64,000 nucleotides of DNA, taken from DASVWZ01 sp963708575 (lineage in GTDB: Bacteria; Acidobacteriota; Terriglobia; Terriglobales; Acidobacteriaceae). The number at the start of each line of letters is the position of its first letter. Position 1 is the stretch's first letter. Location of the stretch: contig CAVPTB010000007.1 in NCBI GenBank assembly GCA_963708575.1, positions 1,984,001 to 2,048,000 of the forward strand, in the 5' to 3' direction. Made by a program: the position numbers and the translations under genes. Shown here piece after piece: positions 9,301-17,197 of the stretch. The notes below the pieces were generated by a model that was not told the DNA's origin, did not search any database, and saw only the letters and a list, made by a program, of their open reading frames with translations.

Positions 9301-9427
9301 TATTCGGGGTTGCTCCGGTATGAACTCGCTTGGCCCTGAATTGGCTTGAAGCACTAGGCTGGTGCGATGCGAAACTCGGCAACGCCGCCAGCAGCAAAAC
9401 AACTGACAATGCAAGATGTTTCTTCAT
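6386..9427 (-). CDS. FG-GAP/VCBS repeat secreted protein, copy 1
   Basis: 1013-residue predicted surface or secreted protein. Start chosen at 9427 (MKKHLALSVVLLLAALPSFAS, a clear signal peptide) rather than the longer frame from 9523, because GAGGAG lies 12 nt upstream and the paralogue has the same arrangement. The body contains 14 copies of a (G/A)D(F/V/L)NGDGKxD calcium-binding FG-GAP motif spaced by about 50-60 residues, each followed by LGNGDGTF-type strands, as in beta-propeller proteins. After about residue 830 comes an Ig-like section (GTVTFSCSGLPSKSTCSFSP), then two hydrophobic stretches separated by ADKKRRRN, a GCSG motif and a final beta segment ending LVVQ. Function unknown; adhesion or matrix binding is only a guess. 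The tandem neighbour has the same length. Confidence 0.85.
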   Translation of the reverse strand: MKKHLALSVVLLLAALPSFASHQPSASSQFRAKRVHTGATPNIATRKNVLPPAPPSDPQRRAQAQASLKSQSHAKGRRKSSNAPTTTVGLVSALQIPMGGTDDDDTPPVMGDFNGDGKQDVAKLVYNQVNSTTTYQIAAVLSNGNGTFQSAKLTNLVSNSTDPIFVGDVNGDGKADILQVHPSATPSTVDVYTSNGDGTFTVGTNAPLSAFSLYGGVLTDVNGDGKLDILMIDSENPAIVSYVLGNGDGTFQAATTLATLGGSAPNNLFFADFNGDGKLDFAGLINNQVNVYLASGSTFLAPVPLITSDAAYQSNFDVAGDLNGDGKPEIVSVNESQNTITVYLNNGDGSFQTGVYYQNSGGNEAYPYAAAIADINGDGKNDIVVPSSYGGDISIFAGKGDGTVTSPTIGYNVGGYPWTAPLVGDFNGDGLADVIEADDYYSFAFLQGYGDGTFRASTSYFVPESATQYTYSYSVATGDFNGDGFPDIVVGAVNNSTAPGVVVFLSNPDGTLKPGVNYGTSETLAYVAVADFNGDGKMDIAATDYANDVVQIFLGNGDGTFTVGGSFATDTAGSSDPQTLVAGDFNHDGKVDLAIANWASQTIGVLLGVGDGTFATPTPYAVSSYPYGMTASDLNSDGYLDLAVTFENNNAATVAVLLANNDNSGTFKAESDVSVGSGYPVFVAFGDLNGDGKPDMAATVNNGSVYSGALAVALGNGDGTFQTATAYPSSTKAGGLGDAYPANVQMIDFDGDGKLDLVYVNEEYGTVGIMYGHGDGTFFDPVEFPTSAYPWGMAIADVNNDGALDVLVGNDEVGGVSVMLNNSGSKTLPGYTVTTSQNSQTVKAGSSAAYNLKLTGKNGYTGTVTFSCSGLPSKSTCSFSPASVAAKGNLGVATALTITTTAATTSDLMMPAGPNSKPGAPAFWASLSGLGVFGMVLAGADKKRRRNMGIVLGVVLLIMMFTLVGCSGNSTPASTTKPPTTVPGTPVGTYTVVVHAMGTGNVASTLNLKLVVQ

Positions 9428-9701
9428 TGAAGTGACGCTCTCCTCAGGAACTGCAAAAAAGGTTGTGCCAAGCCAGTCGGTTACGACGAACCGGTCACAA
9501 AAGATGCAGGATGAAGAGGGCAAGCCTGGGGCCGAGTTGCTGCCGCCCCGGTTACCACGGTAAGTCCGGTTGGAATGAGCGTCTTACGACGCGGTGGCAG
9601 AAATTGAAAGTGCTTAGCCGCGGTGCAGAGCATTCAGAATCTAGACAATGAGTCTGGAGTCGGGACAAGCCGGGACTTGGAGTCTCTTCAAATCGTCGAG
9701 C

Positions 9702-9731
9702 AAAAAAAGCGGCCGGCAGATCGCCGGCCGC
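9702..9731 (-). terminator. Rho-independent terminator of FG-GAP gene 2
   Basis: Minus-strand hairpin with 9-bp GCGGCCGGC arms (9709-9717 and 9723-9731, 5-nt loop) followed by a GCTTTTTTTG tail, just after the stop of the second FG-GAP gene. It is nearly the same sequence as 6328-6360, so the terminator was duplicated along with the gene. Confidence 0.78.
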
Positions 9732-9756
9732 GATTAAGCGTCGTTGCCGAGAAGCC

Positions 9757-12700
9757 CTACTGCACGACGAGTTTGACGTTCATGCTACGTGTTACGTTGC
9801 CAGTCCCGGTCGCATGCACGACGATCGTGTAAGTGCCGGCAGGCGTGCCCGGTACTGTTGTCGGCGTAACTGTGGCGGGACTGGAGTTGCCACTGCATCC
9901 CACCAGCGTGAACATCATGATGAGAAGAACGATTCCCAAAACGATGCTCATGTTGCGGCGGCGCTTCTTGTCGGCTCCGGCAACAACCATGCCGAATACG
10001 CCAAGACCACTCAGACTTGCCCACAGAGTGGACGAGTCCGGATTCGACTTCGGACGCGCTGGCATCATCAGATCGGATGTCGTCGCGGCCGTCGTCGTGA
10101 TGGTCATGGTGGTGGCCACTCCCAAATTCCCCTTGGCAGCCACGGACGCCGGCTTAAAGGCGCAGGTGGACTTGGAAGGCAATCCGGAGCAGCTGAACGT
10201 TACCGTCCCGTTGTAGCCATTCTGACCAGTCAGAGTCAGATCATAAGCGGCGGACGAGCCCGCCTTCACGGTCTGCGAACTCTGGGACGAAACCACGGAA
10301 TAGCCAGGCTTCGTCTTGCTGCCGCTGTTGTTCAACATCACGGTAGCGCCGCTGCCGTAGTAGTTAGGCGTCACTATGTCCACAGCGCCATCGCCGTTCA
10401 CGTCCGCGAGGACCAAACCCCAATCGTATTCGCTGGTGGCGAAGTCGATGGCATCGTAGAAGGTGCCGTCGCCCTTGCCGTACATGATGCCGACGGTCCC
10501 GTATTCGTAGTTGTTGTAGATCAGGTCGAGCTTGCCATCGCCATCGAAGTCAGCCATGGTCAAATAAGATGGGTAGCCCCATCCCGAGGTGCCGCCCATG
10601 GTGGAACTGGGGTAGGCTGTAGGCGCTTGGAAGGTACCATCGCCGTTGCCCAGAGCAACCACGAGAGCGCCTTCGTAGACCGGACCACTGACCACAGAAG
10701 CGGCCATGTCCGGCTTGCCGTCGCCATTCAGGTCGCCAAATGCGACATAAATGGCGGAGCCTGTCCCGGTGGCGATGTCACTTTCCGCCTTGAAGGTGCC
10801 GCTGTTGTCGTTGTTTGCCAGGAAAACAGCTACCAGATTGCTGCTATTGCTGTCCTCCAGGGTGACGGCCAGGTCAAGGTATCCGTCTCCGTTCAGGTCA
10901 GCCGCGGCCAGACCGTAGGGATAGCCGGAGATTGCGTAGGGCGTCGGAGTTCCGAAGGTGCCATCCCCGTTGCCAAGCAATATGCCAATCGTTTCGCTGT
11001 CATTGTTTACCACGGCCAGATCGAGTTTGCCGTCGTGGTTGAAGTCGCCCGTGACCAAGTTAAGAGGCCATGGATTGCCGGCGGTATCGGTGGCGAAGGC
11101 TTGGCCCACGGTGAAGGTGCCGTCGCCCTTTCCCATGTATATCTGAACGACGCCGCTTGAGTAGTCGGTAGCGGCGATGTCGGGTTTGCCGTCGGAGTTA
11201 AAATCAGCGACCGTCAGGTAAGCCTGGGTCGTGCTGCTTCCGTAGGACACGCCGGGTTGCAGGCTGCCGTCCGCGTTCGACAGGAACACGATAACGCCAG
11301 GATTGTTGCTGTTTCCCTCTTGTGCAATGACCACGTCGGGGATTCCATCGCCGTTAAAGTCTCCGCTGCCGATGCTGTAGGAGTAAGAGTTCTGCTGAAG
11401 ATCGTTCGGAGCATAGTAGCCGAGGGCGCTGCGGAAGGTTCCATCGCCATAGCCCTGGAGAAAGGCGAAAGCGAAGTCGTCGTCGGATTCTACGACGTCC
11501 AGCAATCCATCGCCGTTGAAATCAGCTACTAAAGGAACTTCCCACGAATAACCGCCGACGGCATATCCTACGGTTGGAACGGTGAGAGTGCCATCGCCCT
11601 TGCCTGTGAAAAGTGTAATCTGTCCGGCGTCGTCGTTGGCCACGACGATGTCATTCTTACCGTCGCCGTTAAGGTCGGCGATGCTGGCGGCGTACGGGTA
11701 CATATTTAAGTCGCCGGCATTCTGGTAGTAAACACCTGTCTGGAAAGAACCGTCGCCGTTGTTGACAAAGATGGTCAGGGTGTTGTCGTTGCAGTTGATG
11801 CTGACGATCTCCGGTTTGGTGTCGCCCGTCAGATCACCGGCGATGCTCTGACAGGAGTCGTAGGTTGTGTCCGACGTCAGCAGAGCGACCGGCGCCGCGA
11901 AGGTGCTGCCCGAAGCCAGGTAAACAACCACCTGACCACTGACCTCGCCGGCAAAGTCCAGTTTGCCGTCGCCATTGAAATCGGCGAAGAAGATGCCGTT
12001 GGGGGCTGCGCCGCCAAGGGTGGCTAGCGTCGCCGTAGCTTGGAACGTGCCGTCGCCATTGCCTAGAACGTAAGATACGACCGCTGGGTTCTCGGAATCG
12101 ACAGTGAGGATGTCCAGTTTGCCGTCACCGTTGACGTCAGTCAATATTCCGCCGTTCAAGGTGAAAGCAGACAGTTGCGCATTCGTGCCCAGAGTGAATG
12201 TTCCATCGCCCTTGCTGAGATAGACATCAACAGTGGAGGGGGTGGAACTCGGATGTACCTGGAGGATATCGTCTTTGCCATCCCCGTTCAGATCGCCAAC
12301 GAAAATAGGATCGTCGCTATTGTTGACGGTGGAAGTCGTCTGCGCGGGCTTGAAGGTGCCATCGCCGTTGCTCAGCACAACCGACACCTGATACGTCCAG
12401 GTCGAATTGATCAGGTTCTCCACTAGTTTGGCAATGTCTTTCTTCCCGTCGCCATTGAAGTCACCCATGACCGGGCTGGTTTCATCGTCATCCTCACCAC
12501 CAAACGGAATCAGCGGTGCAGTCACCAGACCCACCGAGGTGGTTGGCGAATTGGCGGACTTGCGCCGGCTCTTGGCGAAATGACTGTTCGATGTGCGGGC
12601 GGAGGTTGCGGCCACCTTCTGCGCGTGAGTCAATGGCGCCGTAGGACCGCCGTGCTGAGCCAATTCGGGGTGGAGTTTCGGTTGTGGCCGGGAATGCTTG

Positions 12701-12798
12701 GCTCGAAATTGATTCGAAATACTGGGCTGTGTGTGCGATCCAAAGCTGGGCAGTGCGGCCACCAGCAGGACCACAGAAAGTGCTAGATATTTCTTCAT
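9757..12798 (-). CDS. FG-GAP/VCBS repeat secreted protein, copy 2
   Basis: 1013-residue paralogue of the downstream protein at 6386-9427, of identical length and with the same domain order throughout. Start chosen at 12798 (MKKYLALSVVLLVAALPSFGS, signal peptide), with GAGGAG 12 nt upstream exactly as in copy 1. There are 14 FG-GAP motifs; one is degenerate (GDLTGDTKPE instead of GDLNGDGKPE in copy 1). The C-terminal part repeats the Ig-like segment, the hydrophobic pair around ADKKRRRN, the LVGCSG motif and a terminal strand ending LVVQ. About 330 nt separate the two genes, including a terminator, so each is probably its own transcription unit. Divergence is largest in the loops between repeats, as expected for an older duplication under structural constraint. 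Confidence 0.85.
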   Translation of the reverse strand: MKKYLALSVVLLVAALPSFGSHTQPSISNQFRAKHSRPQPKLHPELAQHGGPTAPLTHAQKVAATSARTSNSHFAKSRRKSANSPTTSVGLVTAPLIPFGGEDDDETSPVMGDFNGDGKKDIAKLVENLINSTWTYQVSVVLSNGDGTFKPAQTTSTVNNSDDPIFVGDLNGDGKDDILQVHPSSTPSTVDVYLSKGDGTFTLGTNAQLSAFTLNGGILTDVNGDGKLDILTVDSENPAVVSYVLGNGDGTFQATATLATLGGAAPNGIFFADFNGDGKLDFAGEVSGQVVVYLASGSTFAAPVALLTSDTTYDSCQSIAGDLTGDTKPEIVSINCNDNTLTIFVNNGDGSFQTGVYYQNAGDLNMYPYAASIADLNGDGKNDIVVANDDAGQITLFTGKGDGTLTVPTVGYAVGGYSWEVPLVADFNGDGLLDVVESDDDFAFAFLQGYGDGTFRSALGYYAPNDLQQNSYSYSIGSGDFNGDGIPDVVIAQEGNSNNPGVIVFLSNADGSLQPGVSYGSSTTQAYLTVADFNSDGKPDIAATDYSSGVVQIYMGKGDGTFTVGQAFATDTAGNPWPLNLVTGDFNHDGKLDLAVVNNDSETIGILLGNGDGTFGTPTPYAISGYPYGLAAADLNGDGYLDLAVTLEDSNSSNLVAVFLANNDNSGTFKAESDIATGTGSAIYVAFGDLNGDGKPDMAASVVSGPVYEGALVVALGNGDGTFQAPTAYPSSTMGGTSGWGYPSYLTMADFDGDGKLDLIYNNYEYGTVGIMYGKGDGTFYDAIDFATSEYDWGLVLADVNGDGAVDIVTPNYYGSGATVMLNNSGSKTKPGYSVVSSQSSQTVKAGSSAAYDLTLTGQNGYNGTVTFSCSGLPSKSTCAFKPASVAAKGNLGVATTMTITTTAATTSDLMMPARPKSNPDSSTLWASLSGLGVFGMVVAGADKKRRRNMSIVLGIVLLIMMFTLVGCSGNSSPATVTPTTVPGTPAGTYTIVVHATGTGNVTRSMNVKLVVQ

Positions 12799-13332
12799 GG
12801 ACGTGACGCGCTCCTCGCGGTGCATTGAGTTCTTCGAGGCATCGCTTGCGAAGTAAGTGCCCCAAACACGCGGCCTAAATAGGGCAAGCGGCGGGCCGGG
12901 GGGAGGAGAGAGGGGAAGGAGAAAAGAAAAAGAAAAAAGAGAAGAGAAGGGGGAGAAAAAAAAGGGAAGAAGGAGAAGGGGGGGGAGTTGGCAGTTTTGA
13001 GTGGTTACTACCGGTAGCCGCTTAAAATGAATGAGATAGCCTGCAAGTGGATGGATCGGCAGATTCCATCTGTCCGACCGAACCTTACAGGATTAAGACG
13101 CTGAATCCGAAGTCTGGACAAATGCGGCGGAGAAGTGTGGTTAGGGCGATTGGAAGAATAAAGCGTCCAGCGAAATCACTAAGCATAGCGGCATTCCGGG
13201 ATCTGCGACGAATCGCGGCAAAGTTGCACTAAGAAAGTCTGTGGCTTTTTGAATTTCGCATCAACCAACCTTTTCTCAGTTGCATCCAAGCGACCTTAAC
13301 GATCTCGTTGCAACCGAATCTACGGGGAAGTC
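12799..13332. other. 534-nt intergenic region with homopurine tract
   Basis: Divergent spacer between the second FG-GAP gene (minus) and the first aldo/keto reductase (plus). It holds the 90-nt homopurine run at 12898-12987. The rest (12988-13332) shows no recognisable gene; a 61-codon frame at 13047-13232 has no credible start context or family features. Confidence 0.5.
12898..12987 (+). repeat. 90-nt uninterrupted homopurine tract
   Basis: Every base from 12898 to 12987 is A or G on the plus strand, mixing G-runs (up to eight) and A-runs (up to eight) without a simple repeat unit. On the minus strand this is a polypyrimidine stretch about 100 nt upstream of the FG-GAP start codon, inside its likely promoter/leader region. 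Such mirror-like purine tracts can form triplex or G-rich structures; a low-complexity sequencing artefact is also possible. Confidence 0.9.
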
Positions 13333-14331
13333 ATGCCTCAAGGCTCTAACGGAACCATCGCTCTGCGAAAGTTCGGCCGCTCGGATGCCAGGATTTCCAT
13401 TCTTGGTTTCGGGGGCCATCATCTTGGCGACGCGCCAGATGAAAAGACCGCAGTGGAGATCATTCATCAGGCGGTAGATGGTGGAATCACCTTCTACGAC
13501 AACTGCTGGGAATACCGGCGCGGGAAAACCGAAGTCTGGATGGGAGCTGGTCTGAAAGGCCGGCGCGACAAAGTCTTCCTGATGACCAAGACGTGTCCTC
13601 ACGGCCGGGACGGAAGCCTCGCCCTGCAGATGCTGGAGGAATCGCTACGGCGACTGCAAACCGATCACCTGGATCTCTGGCAAGTCCACGGGATGGCTTT
13701 CGACAACGATCCCGATTTGTTCATTCGCCCGGGAGGCGCAGCTGAAGCACTGGAAAAGGCCAAGAAAGATGGCAAGGTGAGGTTCGTGGGATTCACCGGA
13801 CACCAGAACCCGAAGGTTCATCTCGGCATGCTAAATACCGGCTTCCCTTTTGACGCGGTTCAAATGCCGCTGAACGCTTTTGACGCAAGCTTCCGCAGCT
13901 TCGAACAGCAGGTTCTTCCGGAGTTGAACAAGCGCGGGATCGCTGTGCTTGGCATGAAACCCCTGAACGGCCATGGCGACGCCATCAAGCACGGCGTTAT
14001 CACTGTGGAAGAGGCGCTGCGTTACGCGATGAGCTTGCCGGTCACCACTACGATCACCGGTATCGATAGCCTGGAAGTACTTCACCAGAATCTGCAAATC
14101 GCTCAGAACTTCAAAGCCTTTTCAGACACGGAAATGAATGACCTGCGCGAGCGCTGCAAGCCCGATGCCGCCGACGGCCGGTACGAACTCTACAAATTGT
14201 CGTTGAAGTTCGACAATCCAGAATCACGTCTGGCCCACGGCTTCCCGCTCGACACCGAGCAGTCCGAAGTGAAGGACATGCTGGGGGAGCAAATGAATAC
14301 AGGCCATCCATTTCCCGAGAAAAAGTTCTAG
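13333..14331 (+). CDS. Aldo/keto reductase (cytoplasmic)
   Basis: 332-residue NAD(P)H-dependent oxidoreductase of the aldo/keto reductase superfamily, a TIM barrel. The catalytic tetrad is visible: Asp and Tyr in FYDNCWEY, Lys in VFLMTKTC and His in LDLWQVHG. Cofactor-binding end-of-barrel motifs follow (SLPVTTTITGIDSLE). No signal peptide. It is 9 nt from the next gene, a second aldo/keto reductase with the same tetrad pattern, so the two form an operon by duplication. The substrate cannot be predicted. ATG at 13333 follows an ACGGGGAAGTC context with a weak SD. Confidence 0.9.
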   Translation: MPQGSNGTIALRKFGRSDARISILGFGGHHLGDAPDEKTAVEIIHQAVDGGITFYDNCWEYRRGKTEVWMGAGLKGRRDKVFLMTKTCPHGRDGSLALQMLEESLRRLQTDHLDLWQVHGMAFDNDPDLFIRPGGAAEALEKAKKDGKVRFVGFTGHQNPKVHLGMLNTGFPFDAVQMPLNAFDASFRSFEQQVLPELNKRGIAVLGMKPLNGHGDAIKHGVITVEEALRYAMSLPVTTTITGIDSLEVLHQNLQIAQNFKAFSDTEMNDLRERCKPDAADGRYELYKLSLKFDNPESRLAHGFPLDTEQSEVKDMLGEQMNTGHPFPEKKF

Positions 14332-14340
14332 GAGAGCAGA

Positions 14341-15387
14341 ATGGGTTCGAAGTTGGAGTGGAATCGTCGAAATTTTCTGAAAGGTGCAGCCATGCTCGGG
14401 GCGGCACCGCTCATACGCGGAGGCAGGATGGCGCAGCAGAATAATCCGTCGCAACCAATTCCTTCTGGCACGGTTCCTAAGAAATCGCTGGGGCGCACTG
14501 GCGTGCAGGTTTCCGCCATGGGTCTTGGAGGCTACCATCTTGGGTCGGCCGAAACCGATCAGGCTGCCAATGAAATCGTGGCCAAGGCGCTGGATTACGG
14601 TGTCGATTTTTTCGACAACGCATGGGAATACCACGACGGCCTGAGTGAAGAACGCCTGGGCAAGGCGCTGAAGGGCAAACGAGACAAGGCGTTCGTCATG
14701 ACCAAAGTCTGTAGTCATGGACGCGACAAAAAGATTGCCATGCGCATGCTCGAGGAGTCGTTACGCCGTTTGCAGACCGATCACCTTGATCTCTGGCAGA
14801 TCCATGAAGTGGTTTACGAGAACGATCCCGACCTCATCTTCGTTCCAGACGGCGCGGCGGAAGCTCTACTCGCCGCCAAACAGCAAGGGAAAGTCCGTTT
14901 TGTCGGATTCACGGGACACAAAGATCCGGAGATCCATCTGAAGATGTTGGCGCACAACTTTCCTTTCGATACGGTCCAGATGCCGCTGAATTGTTGCGAC
15001 GCGACGTTTCGCAGTTTCGAGACGCAGGTGCTGCCCGAGGCGAATCGCCGAGGGATTGCGGCACTGGGAATGAAGAGTCTAGGAGGCAGTGGCGAACTGG
15101 TGACTCACGGCGCAGTTACTCCGGAACAAGGGTTGGGTTACGCCATGAGTTTGCCGGTCGCGACCACTATCAGCGGAGTCGACAGCATGTCGGTTCTGGA
15201 TCAAAACCTGCAGGTAGCAGTGAACTTCAAGCCGCTCGAGGCAGCCGAGATGCAGGCGTTGCGAGATCAATGCCGGTCTCTCGCGGCGGACGGGCGTCTC
15301 GAACTGTTCAAGATGACCACCAAATATGACGGCAAAGTCGGCCGGGAGCAACATCACTTCCCGAGCACTCAAGAACTCCCTCTGTAG
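14341..15387 (+). CDS. Aldo/keto reductase with Tat signal peptide
   Basis: 348-residue paralogue of the preceding reductase. The N terminus carries a twin-arginine signal (WNRRNFLKGAAMLGAAPL), so the folded, cofactor-loaded enzyme is predicted to be exported to the periplasm. The tetrad is conserved: Asp/Tyr in FFDNAWEY, Lys in VMTKVC and His in LDLWQIHE. Homology between the two genes covers the whole barrel (for example MLEESLRRLQTDHLDLWQ is shared). An AGGAGAG lies just before the ATG. A strong terminator follows. The pair of one cytoplasmic and one exported version is uncommon; source of reductant in the periplasm would need explanation. Confidence 0.9.
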   Translation: MGSKLEWNRRNFLKGAAMLGAAPLIRGGRMAQQNNPSQPIPSGTVPKKSLGRTGVQVSAMGLGGYHLGSAETDQAANEIVAKALDYGVDFFDNAWEYHDGLSEERLGKALKGKRDKAFVMTKVCSHGRDKKIAMRMLEESLRRLQTDHLDLWQIHEVVYENDPDLIFVPDGAAEALLAAKQQGKVRFVGFTGHKDPEIHLKMLAHNFPFDTVQMPLNCCDATFRSFETQVLPEANRRGIAALGMKSLGGSGELVTHGAVTPEQGLGYAMSLPVATTISGVDSMSVLDQNLQVAVNFKPLEAAEMQALRDQCRSLAADGRLELFKMTTKYDGKVGREQHHFPSTQELPL

Positions 15388-15440
15388 GCGCGGGCGATAC
15401 GAACAAGAGTTAGTCCGCAAATCCATCAGCATGGCAAAAG

Positions 15441-15466
15441 AAAACCCCTCACTCGGAGGGGTTTTT
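15441..15466. terminator. Bidirectional Rho-independent terminator
   Basis: Perfect 10-bp stem AAAACCCCTC / GAGGGGTTTT (15441-15450 and 15456-15465) with loop ACTCG. The A-run on one side and T-run on the other let it serve both the plus-strand reductase operon and the convergent minus-strand stress-protein gene. Confidence 0.9.
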
Positions 15467-15486
15467 CACGACCTGAAACAGTACAG

Positions 15487-16050
15487 TTAGCTTGCGCGCT
15501 GCATCGGCTTATCGGTCTTGGAGAAATCCGCGCTGGCTTCTCCGGTTGAGGAAACGTCTTCCGCGCCCGTTTGCTCGAGGATCTCTTTGGCTTTCTTGGT
15601 CCAATTGGAGTCGTCGCAATGCACAGAAAGAAGGATGCCGCCTTCTTTCACGCGGCCTTCATAACGCTTGGCTTCGTACTCGGGAATGCCCATCCCGACC
15701 AGCGCTCCGGTGATTCCACCGACCGCGCCGCCAACTCCGACGCCCGCCAGTGCTGCCATAATCGGACCCGCCGCAATGAACGGGCCTACGCCGGGGATAG
15801 CCAGGGCGCCGATACCAGCAAGCCAACCCAACGCGCCGCCGACCACCGCGCCAGTGCCGGCTCCGGTTGCCGCGCCTTCTGGCGCCTTGGTGTTCTTCTC
15901 ATGAGCAAAGTCTTTTGTTCCCTGGTTCTCGGGGAACAGCACGGAGATATCCGTGTTGCGGAAATCCGCTGTTTTGAGTGCGGTCACTGCCTGTTCGACG
16001 CCATTACGCGTTTTATAAATTCCAAATGCGGCGGTATTTTTTCCTGCCAT
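15487..16050 (-). CDS. General-stress-protein-like protein with glycine-zipper membrane segment
   Basis: 187-residue protein. The N-terminal 50 residues (AAFGIYKTRNGVEQAVTALK through DISVLFPENQ) resemble the YflT/GSP17M general stress domain. The middle (about residues 60-115) is a long Gly/Ala-rich hydrophobic region with repeated GxxxG spacing (GAGTGAVVGGALGWLAG, VGVGGAVGGITGALVGMG), typical of glycine-zipper membrane proteins. The C terminus is a small soluble domain (GGILLSVHCDDSNWTKKAKE, EQTGAEDVSSTGEA) like the end of the same family. ATG at 16050 has AAGGAG six nt upstream. Likely a membrane-associated stress protein; biochemical role unknown. Confidence 0.8.
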   Translation of the reverse strand: MAGKNTAAFGIYKTRNGVEQAVTALKTADFRNTDISVLFPENQGTKDFAHEKNTKAPEGAATGAGTGAVVGGALGWLAGIGALAIPGVGPFIAAGPIMAALAGVGVGGAVGGITGALVGMGIPEYEAKRYEGRVKEGGILLSVHCDDSNWTKKAKEILEQTGAEDVSSTGEASADFSKTDKPMQRAS

Positions 16051-16089
16051 GTAAAACTCCTTTATCGGCTTTGCCGAGTTATCTTGTAA

Positions 16090-16473
16090 TTATTTCTGCG
16101 CGACTTCGAGCTGATCGGTTACTTTGTCCGCTCCTACCACCGCTGCGGCTTTCGCTTTGATGGATTGCTTTTCTTCATCGGAACGGACGGGGCCCTTCAA
16201 CGTAACCGCGCCATTTTGCACGATGATTTTCACGTTGTGCCCGTAAGTGGACAGTGATTTGTCGCTGATCACCGACTTGCGAATTTGCCGGGTCAACTCA
16301 CGATCCGACGTATTTTCCTTCTGCTGGTCGGCAGTGGTAGCAGAGGGACTTCGATCTCCCTGATTCATTTTTGTATTGTCTGGCTGGGTCTGGCTAGGCG
16401 ACATGTTGTCTTGCGCCCACACTGAACCCGCTAACGCCAAACTGCAAGCAAACAGTAGAGCAAGTTTTTTCAC
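16090..16473 (-). CDS. Secreted BON-domain protein
   Basis: 127-residue periplasmic protein. I chose the GTG at 16473, because GAGGAG lies 7 nt upstream and it gives a clean signal peptide (KKLALLFACSLALAGSVWAQ); the longer frame from 16572 adds an implausible Cys-rich leader. After a Ser/Thr/Gln-rich linker, the BON domain spans about residues 60-125 (LTRQIRKSVISDKSLSTYGH, VKIIVQNGAVTLKGPVRSDEE). BON domains bind phospholipid or envelope surfaces, as in OsmY. It lies 39 nt downstream (in transcription, upstream) of the stress-protein gene on the same strand, consistent with a small envelope-stress operon. Confidence 0.87.
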   Translation of the reverse strand: MKKLALLFACSLALAGSVWAQDNMSPSQTQPDNTKMNQGDRSPSATTADQQKENTSDRELTRQIRKSVISDKSLSTYGHNVKIIVQNGAVTLKGPVRSDEEKQSIKAKAAAVVGADKVTDQLEVAQK

Positions 16474-16674
16474 GGTATAACTCCTCTCAGATGTTCGACC
16501 CGAGCATGAACATATCAGCGTGCTTAGAGGGCATTGCGTCACATGCGGTTGCATACGAAGAGCTCCTCTCAAAGATCGATAAATGAGACTTCCTGCATGC
16601 AGAGATGCTGGTTCAGAGAAGGCGATTGCGAGTAGAAGAAACAGTGGCAGCGGAATTGAGGTCTTGTAGGAGAC

Positions 16675-17073
16675 TTGCCGGCATCTACAATAATGACTAT
16701 GTCGCTACTCGACTCGTTCAAGTCGTTGAAGTCTCATGAGGTGCGGTTGGCCTGGGTGGTTGCGATCGCCGCCGACGCCCTGCAGCTTGCGGCCATCCCG
16801 CTATTCGGAGAGGGCGCGTTGTCTCCCGCGGATACAGTGCTAGACCTTGTTGTGGCTTTCGTTTTGGTGCGACTGCTGGGCTGGCATTGGGCGTTCGTGC
16901 CCACTTTGGCTGCGGAGTTGGTGCCCGGAGCTGATTTATTTCCAACATGGACAGCGGCTGTTTGGTACGTGAGCCGGCAACTCACGTCAGAGCACGTGCA
17001 CGCCTCGCAGGACGGAGTGGTAGTGGAAGGAGAGATCCTGCCGCCAGAGGCGGCGAGGGGATCGAAAGCGTAG
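16675..17073 (+). CDS. Small hypothetical membrane protein
   Basis: 132-residue protein with two or three hydrophobic helices (VRLAWVVAIAADALQLAAIP, DTVLDLVVAFVLVRLLGWHWAF) and a short hydrophilic C-terminal tail (SEHVHASQDGVVVEGEILPP). I do not recognise a family function. TTG at 16675 has AGGAG 4 nt upstream; in-frame ATGs at 16693 and 16699 are alternatives that lack a visible SD. It stands alone between divergent and convergent neighbours. Confidence 0.65.
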   Translation: MPASTIMTMSLLDSFKSLKSHEVRLAWVVAIAADALQLAAIPLFGEGALSPADTVLDLVVAFVLVRLLGWHWAFVPTLAAELVPGADLFPTWTAAVWYVSRQLTSEHVHASQDGVVVEGEILPPEAARGSKA

Positions 17074-17197
17074 TTCCTGAGGGGCCGAAGCCGCGATCAA
17101 AAAACCTCGTGAGGCGAAAGCGGCGTGGAACTTTTTCCTCCAGAGTCGCCACGGTAGCCGAAGGGGCGCACTAGCCTACGTCATCGCGAGCGGCTTT

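Noticed and set aside
8417..11160. Long plus-strand frames (310 and 448 codons) opposite the FG-GAP genes
   Set aside because: They arise from the regular GC-rich FG-GAP repeat on the other strand; they lack signal peptides, SD sequences and recognisable domains, whereas the minus-strand genes have all of these.
6386..12798. Regularly spaced repeats that could suggest a CRISPR array
   Set aside because: The repeats are coding (FG-GAP motifs), vary in sequence, and are spaced by about 150-200 nt within two open reading frames.
13047..13232. 61-codon frame upstream of the aldo/keto reductase
   Set aside because: Arg-rich, no SD, no recognisable features; composition looks like non-coding sequence.
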